64,000 nucleotides of DNA. Source: Agelaius tricolor (taxonomy: Eukaryota; Chordata; Aves; Passeriformes; Icteridae). Both the position numbers and the translations under genes were made by a program. Below the pieces are notes generated by a model. It was not told the origin of the DNA. It did no database searches and was given only the letters and a program-made list of their open reading frames with translations. Positions 44,041 to 64,000 of this stretch are shown in pieces; position 1 is the first letter of the stretch; every line of letters begins with the position of its first letter. The stretch lies in NCBI GenBank assembly GCA_023055355.1, contig JALJCS010000015.1:21689516-21753515 (forward strand), read 5' to 3'.

Positions 44041-44881
44041 TTCATCTCCAGGTTAAGCCTCTGCAAAAGCTATAAGCCCAGGAGGGTTTTTTGAAAGTTA
44101 TTAACATGGGAAGAAAGATTTGATTTGGTGGCAAAACAACTAAGTAGACTTTATAGCAGGAAACAATATCTCCCATCCCAAGTGTGTCCCATCTCAAGTG
44201 CTCAAGTTCCCTATTCACCTGCACCCAAGCCCATCCTTTTGGTCCTTCCTCTTGAATTTCTGTGATTCATTCAAATCTGTACATTCTTTGCAAGAAGAAA
44301 GAGCAGTTGGATTCAGTGGAAGAGACATTAATCAGAACCACCAGAGAAGCACCTCCATCCTGCCCTTGAGAGCTCCATCGGTGAACGGTCCTTTTAAAGT
44401 GCATGTGTGAAGAAAGGGGATACTGGGAGTAGAGCCCCCAAACTCCAGTGGGGACTCATCTCTCCCCATCATGAGAAAGGAGAAATAAAATCTTCAGCAA
44501 TTTTATCTGCTACCTTAAGCCAAGTCTGCCCTCCTCATCTCCCTCCCTGCCCCGAATGCTCGTCCCCTGCCCCGCAGGGAGTCAGTTATCCCAGGAGGGG
44601 GGAGAAAGCCCCAGCCTCCAGCAGCCTCTGGAATGCTCTCATCACAAACTCATGACCACATCCCTGCTCCCCACCCCAGCCAGCCTGTCGCTGCTCCCTG
44701 AGGCACTGGAGGCCTCCTGACTCCCCAAGAAGAACTGGTCAGCCATGGAACTGGAACGGAGCCATTCCTGCAAGACAGAGAGCAGCCTTTGTTGGTGAGC
44801 CTATGACAGAGTCTGTGCAATTCCTCCACCTGATGGTGAGGGTCACCTGCTGTGGCTGCCCTAGCTCACACCTCTAAGGGA

Positions 44882-46948
44882 TCATTTCCCTGCATTCGAA
44901 CGCCCTTCAATAGACAGTTTGACCTCCTGGGGAATGAAAGAGGGACGGAGCAGAGGAGGCCGAGGCTCCTCTGCCTGCACGCTGTATCTTTGGAAGCCTG
45001 GGGCCAAACTGTACAGACTGCCAGCCTCGGGCTGAGAAGATTCTGCACGGGAGCTCTGGGCCGTGCTGGCTCTATCTGTGTGGCTCTTCCTTTCAGCAGC
45101 TCTGTCAGATGGCTCTCGGGGCCCCTGAGCTGTTCGTTCCGATCTCTCCCTAGCAGATACCAGCTGATCCCCGAGAGGGGAGTTGGCCTGAGAAGCAGAG
45201 TTGCCATTCACGCTCTGTAAACTGATTGATATGCAGACATCCCCCACCTGCAGCCTGTGACAGGGCAAAGCAAAGAGCTGAGCAGTCCTCGCGGGGCTGC
45301 AGGAGGACCAGCCCTGGCCATACACAAAGAAGGGATGCTCCGGGGGCACATCAATGCTCACTTTACTTTGTTGCTCCCCAACCACAAAATGCAGTGTGAC
45401 GAGCCCAGGCCACTGGCTTTCCTGAATATCCACCACAGTGCTGGAGTCAATCTTCAGGCCTCCGCTCACCTCAGCGCTGCGAACAAAGTCTTGAGTCTGC
45501 AGCTCCTCCACCCGCTTCAGCTCGCCCGTTGCCAGCTGGATGATGGCTCCCTTCATGAAGTGAGAGGGCAGCTGCGAGGAGCTGGGTGGCTGACACTGGG
45601 CCAGCTCCTTTTCAAGCACATTTCCTCGAGCCTGGGCATTTGGGCTCTCCCTCAGCAGGGCTTCTGAAGTGGAAGACCTGACGGGCTCAGATCCAATGGG
45701 AACAAGTACTGGCTTGCCATTGGCTATCACCATTGCTTTGGCTAACTGTCTCTGTCTAACAGTCTCTTCGGGGGACATTCCACACGGGCTCCGGGACTGG
45801 CTGTTCCCAGCTGCAGCCCTGTCTGTGGTGTTCCTCAGCTCGTCTCCCTGCCCATCAGGGGTATTATGGCAAAGGTTCAAAGGGCTTGAGTCGTCTTTCC
45901 TCGGGGCTGCCAGAACATGATAATCCTGAGATGCCAACACCCCCACCACCCTCTGAACCTCCAGATCAGCGTCTGGGGTGCTCCTGTGAGTAGGCACAGA
46001 GATCTCTCTTCCCAGCATCTGGTAACCTGGAAGGAACTGTCCATCACCCATACATGCTGCTGCAGCCCCTGGGGGAAGACAGTCCTCAGCTGCACTGCTG
46101 GCAGAGTCCACAGCCTCGCTGGGCCTCCTGGCCACACTTTGCTCCAGGGGCCTCTGCCCACCATTGGTCGCAGCCCCCTCTGAGCTCAGCTGGCTGTCTT
46201 GCTGAGGAGACTCTGGGCTCCCACCTGCCACAGGTGCCTCATAGGCTGAATAGCCGGGTGGGAGGCGGGACATCTGATAATAAACAGGAATTCTCCCCGG
46301 TGCCATGTCCACTGGTTGGGGTGCAGCATGGTGCTGCATCTGCCCAGGAGAGGCTGCGGAGGTGGATTTGTTGAAGCTGTGGGTGGGAGAGGTAGTCTGG
46401 GGGGAAGGAGCAGCTTCTTCCGTGAACAGGGAGGCATATGGCACAAAGTGGGGGACATGGGGGGCAGTGAGGTTGGTGGAAGGAGACAGGAGAGGACTAG
46501 GCATGAAGGCAGGAGGGACGGCATAGGGCACTGTGTAGTGGGAACCGATGAGCTGCAGGGAAGCCGAAGGGATCTGTGCATAGTGGATGGAGGGGAAGGG
46601 CACCGCCGGGTGCTGGATGATGGGCGAGGTCACGTTGAAGGCGGGGGGCAGGGGGCTCACGTTCACCACAGGGTGGAGGCCCGTGGGAGAGAAGGTGGCA
46701 GGCGGTGCTGCCACTTTGTAGAGCATTCCGTACTGGTCCACCGTCAGCCCCGCCGCCGCCTCGGGGGCGTCGCCAGGACCGTAGCGCGGCGTGGTGGGAG
46801 CCGGCCGAGCCGTGCGGGCCCACTCGGGGCCCTCGCCCGAGCCCTGGGCTCCCCCCGCCCGTCCCGCCTCGGTGCCAGTGTTGGTGGCAGCAAGTTCCCG
46901 CTTCTTGGGCGGGAGACACTCTTGGCTCCGCTCGTGGCCCGCTCTCAT
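44882..46948 (-). CDS. ATXN1L: ATXN1L (ataxin-1-like, BOAT1), AXH-domain co-repressor
   Basis: One uninterrupted coding exon of 688 aa (human 689), ATG at 46946-46948, stop TGA at 44882-44884. The start gives ERSQECLPPKKRE, the conserved N-terminal motif of ataxin-1 and ataxin-1-like proteins. TVDQYGMLYKV and the long Pro/Ser-rich middle follow the human order. The AXH domain spans about residues 457-578 (HFMKGAIIQLATGELKR to VGDVCISISLQ). The extreme C-terminus RPSFIPQEVKLSIEGRSNAGK-type tail is conserved. No polyglutamine tract is present, as in other ATXN1L. Family knowledge: it binds ATXN1 and capicua (CIC) and represses transcription in the nucleus. A second frame overlaps its 5' end (see findings). 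It lies head-to-head with AP1G1 and tail-to-tail with ZNF821, as in human. Confidence 0.99.
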   Translation of the reverse strand: MRAGHERSQECLPPKKRELAATNTGTEAGRAGGAQGSGEGPEWARTARPAPTTPRYGPGDAPEAAAGLTVDQYGMLYKVAAPPATFSPTGLHPVVNVSPLPPAFNVTSPIIQHPAVPFPSIHYAQIPSASLQLIGSHYTVPYAVPPAFMPSPLLSPSTNLTAPHVPHFVPYASLFTEEAAPSPQTTSPTHSFNKSTSAASPGQMQHHAAPQPVDMAPGRIPVYYQMSRLPPGYSAYEAPVAGGSPESPQQDSQLSSEGAATNGGQRPLEQSVARRPSEAVDSASSAAEDCLPPGAAAACMGDGQFLPGYQMLGREISVPTHRSTPDADLEVQRVVGVLASQDYHVLAAPRKDDSSPLNLCHNTPDGQGDELRNTTDRAAAGNSQSRSPCGMSPEETVRQRQLAKAMVIANGKPVLVPIGSEPVRSSTSEALLRESPNAQARGNVLEKELAQCQPPSSSQLPSHFMKGAIIQLATGELKRVEELQTQDFVRSAEVSGGLKIDSSTVVDIQESQWPGLVTLHFVVGEQQSKVSIDVPPEHPFFVYGQGWSSCSPARTAQLFALPCHRLQVGDVCISISLQSVNGNSASQANSPLGDQLVSARERSERTAQGPREPSDRAAERKSHTDRASTAQSSRAESSQPEAGSLYSLAPGFQRYSVQAEEPRPPLLRPSFIPQEVKLSIEGRSNAGK

Positions 46949-46949
46949 G

Positions 46950-48362
46950 GCGCCCCTCGGTGACCCGGCAGCCCCGGCCGCGACGCTCGTTCATGGGGGC
47001 ACCCACTGGGGCTGCCACGCGCGGGCTCCTGGATCCGCGCCGCCGGCCGCCGCCTCACCTGCGCCAGGAACAGAGGGAGCCGTGAGTCCTCGCCTCGGGA
47101 ACGGGGGGCGGCCCAAGCCCCGGCTCCGGGAACGGGCACGGCGACCGCCCCTGGCCCAGGGTCGGAACGCGGGGACGGAAGACGCCCGAGCCTGGTCGCC
47201 GCCCCCAACCCCGGCCCCAAAGCCCCGGCCGTGCTGCTGCGCGCCCCGCCCCGTCGCGTCCCGCGGGCCCGCCCGGTGCTCGCCCGGTGCCCGCGGCTCA
47301 CCCGCCATGGCCCGGACCGGCCCCGCGGGCCCGCCCGGCGCCCGGACCGGCTCCTCCCCACCCACGGCGCACGCCGATGACGCGGCGCATGGTAATGACG
47401 GGCGCGCCGACCGCCGGAATCGCTCAGGGGTCGTGACTCCGCCGCACCCGAATGACGTCACGGGGCACCCGCAGCGCCGTTGCCGTGGCAACCAGCTGCG
47501 TCCGCCCGGGGCTCAGAGCGGCCCGGCCTGCGGGACGGGCCCGGGGCCCCGCCACCAGCGCGGGTCACCTGGCGGCAGTGCCGCGCGGCTTTTGTTGGTC
47601 CCACGCCCCAGACGGGCTCTGTCGGCAGTTGGCCGGCAGCGCGGGCACAGCGGCAGAGTGGCTCGGCTCCCCTGCGGGAGCCTTCGGTCTGAAGTGCCCG
47701 TGCCTGTCTCGCACTCCCGCAGTGTCCGGCCGGCCCCGTGCTGCTGACCGGGCTCCTCGTCATTCGGTGATCGTTAATGTGACATAAGGTTCTGGAAGCG
47801 GGAACTGAGCAGCTGCCTGGGGCGGGGGTGGCTCTGTACTCTCTTCCAGAGACGCCTCGTTTACTGCGGCACGCTGCGTTCCCGCCGGTGGACGTTTAAA
47901 CTGTGCGAGATTCGGCAGGCTCGGAGCGGCCTGGCCTCTCCGGCCTCGGAACCCCTCGATCCCGGAACCGCGGACACGGGCGTCAGGTCCCGCCCGGCCC
48001 CGCCGCGGGGTGCGCGCGGTGATGGGACCGCCCCGCGCGTGACGTCATCAGGGACTGCCACGGTGCAGACGCACCTTTTGGTGTAAGAACAACCTCACGG
48101 GTGCTTCCGCCAAGAAAAGTAGTGCAAGCAGTATTTTCCCTCCCGCCACCAGCGGTGCTTCGCCGCTCTCTCGCCATCCCCGCCCCGTTCCCGCCGAACC
48201 CGGCGCGGCTGCGCTCCCCCCCGCGGTCAGGAGAGCCTGCGGGGTCGCGGGGGACGAGCCGGCGCTCGGATCCCTCCGCCTGCGGTATCGGTGCTGCGGC
48301 CGCGCCGCCGCCATTTTGAATGCCCGGCTCTGTCCGCCGCTGCTGCTGCAGGGACCGGCCTG
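46950..48362. promoter_or_regulatory. Divergent CpG island between ATXN1L (-) and AP1G1 (+)
   Basis: About 1.4 kb of very GC- and CpG-rich sequence with no TATA box. Full CRE palindromes TGACGTCA lie at 47453-47460 and 48040-48047. A perfect RFX X-box-like palindrome GTTGCCGTGGCAAC lies at 47479-47492. A YY1-type GCCGCCATTTTG lies at 48306-48317 inside the putative AP1G1 first exon. The long frames here on both strands reflect GC content. Confidence 0.75.
48200..48362 (+). other. Putative non-coding first exon of AP1G1
   Basis: A strong donor (CCTG|GTGAGT, GT at 48363) ends a GC-rich segment containing GCCGCCATTTTG. The next recognised AP1G1 exon starts at 57125 with only three bases of UTR before the ATG, so an upstream UTR exon is required and this is the best candidate. 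The 5' limit is a guess. Confidence 0.6.

Positions 48363-64000
<15,638 letters not shown>

Larger units (their letters stand above)
40660..44881 (-). other. Probable ATXN1L 3' UTR
   Basis: About 4.2 kb with no coding frame of note lies between the ATXN1L stop and the first AATAAA. It contains a (CT)10 tract at 40911-40930 and an 18-A run at 43955-43972 followed by A/C-rich low-complexity sequence to about 44040. On the transcribed strand these read (AG)n and poly-U. The UTR assignment is inference from the missing earlier poly(A) signal. Confidence 0.5.

Noticed and set aside
47016..47052. Intron between donor GCGCAG|GTGAGG and acceptor GCGTGGCAG upstream of ATXN1L
   Set aside because: It would be only 37 bases long, below the workable size for a vertebrate intron; at most one of the two sites is used, with a different partner.
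46791..47747. 318-codon plus-strand open frame across the ATXN1L start and CpG island
   Set aside because: Extreme Pro/Arg/Ala/Gly composition, antisense to ATXN1L, no recognisable domain; an artefact of CpG-island composition.

Overview
This window is vertebrate nuclear DNA, most likely from a bird. Genes have many short exons with GT-AG junctions, CpG-rich promoters and AATAAA signals. An antisense CR1 LINE 3' end (60868-61165) and a second CR1-like piece (39305-39400) point to a sauropsid, and the small introns and low repeat content fit birds. I cannot name the species. The gene order PMFBP1-like, DHX38, DHODH, IST1, ZNF821, ATXN1L, AP1G1 mirrors the human 16q22 block, with all orientations conserved.

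Layout: 1-2200 is intergenic, with AT-rich homeodomain-type motifs. 2270-4917 (+) holds coiled-coil exons that I call PMFBP1-like from position and composition. 5077-14308 (-) is the complete 26-exon DHX38 (1229 aa spliceosomal DEAH helicase). 15488-18908 (-) is the complete 9-exon DHODH (388 aa). 19739-25001 (-) is the complete 9-coding-exon IST1 (365 aa). 25950-26460 is a CpG-rich promoter shared by IST1 (-) and ZNF821 (+). 27884-38493 (+) is the complete 6-coding-exon ZNF821 (411 aa). 38760-40650 is intergenic. 40654-44881 is the probable ATXN1L 3' UTR, and 44882-46948 (-) is the single-exon ATXN1L coding sequence (688 aa). 46950-48400 is a CpG island between ATXN1L and AP1G1 with two full CRE palindromes and an RFX X-box. 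48200-64000 (+) is the 5' part of AP1G1: one non-coding exon and three coding exons, cut by the window edge.

These are housekeeping genes rather than one pathway: pre-mRNA splicing (DHX38), pyrimidine synthesis (DHODH), ESCRT-III (IST1), transcription factors or co-repressors (ZNF821, ATXN1L) and trans-Golgi/endosome sorting (AP1G1). Gene packing is tight: two head-to-head pairs, two tail-to-tail pairs and one tandem pair (IST1-DHODH) with under about 100 bp between the 3' end and the next promoter.

I found no convincing new multi-gene system. The items most worth a second look are a near-perfect 28-bp hairpin in AP1G1 intron 2, an overlapping alternative reading frame at the ATXN1L start, a duplicated 5' splice site in IST1, a GC-AG intron in ZNF821, and the absence of HP/TXNL4B-like sequence between DHODH and DHX38. 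All exon junctions were worked out by eye from reading frame, splice consensus and my knowledge of the human proteins; no alignment was run.
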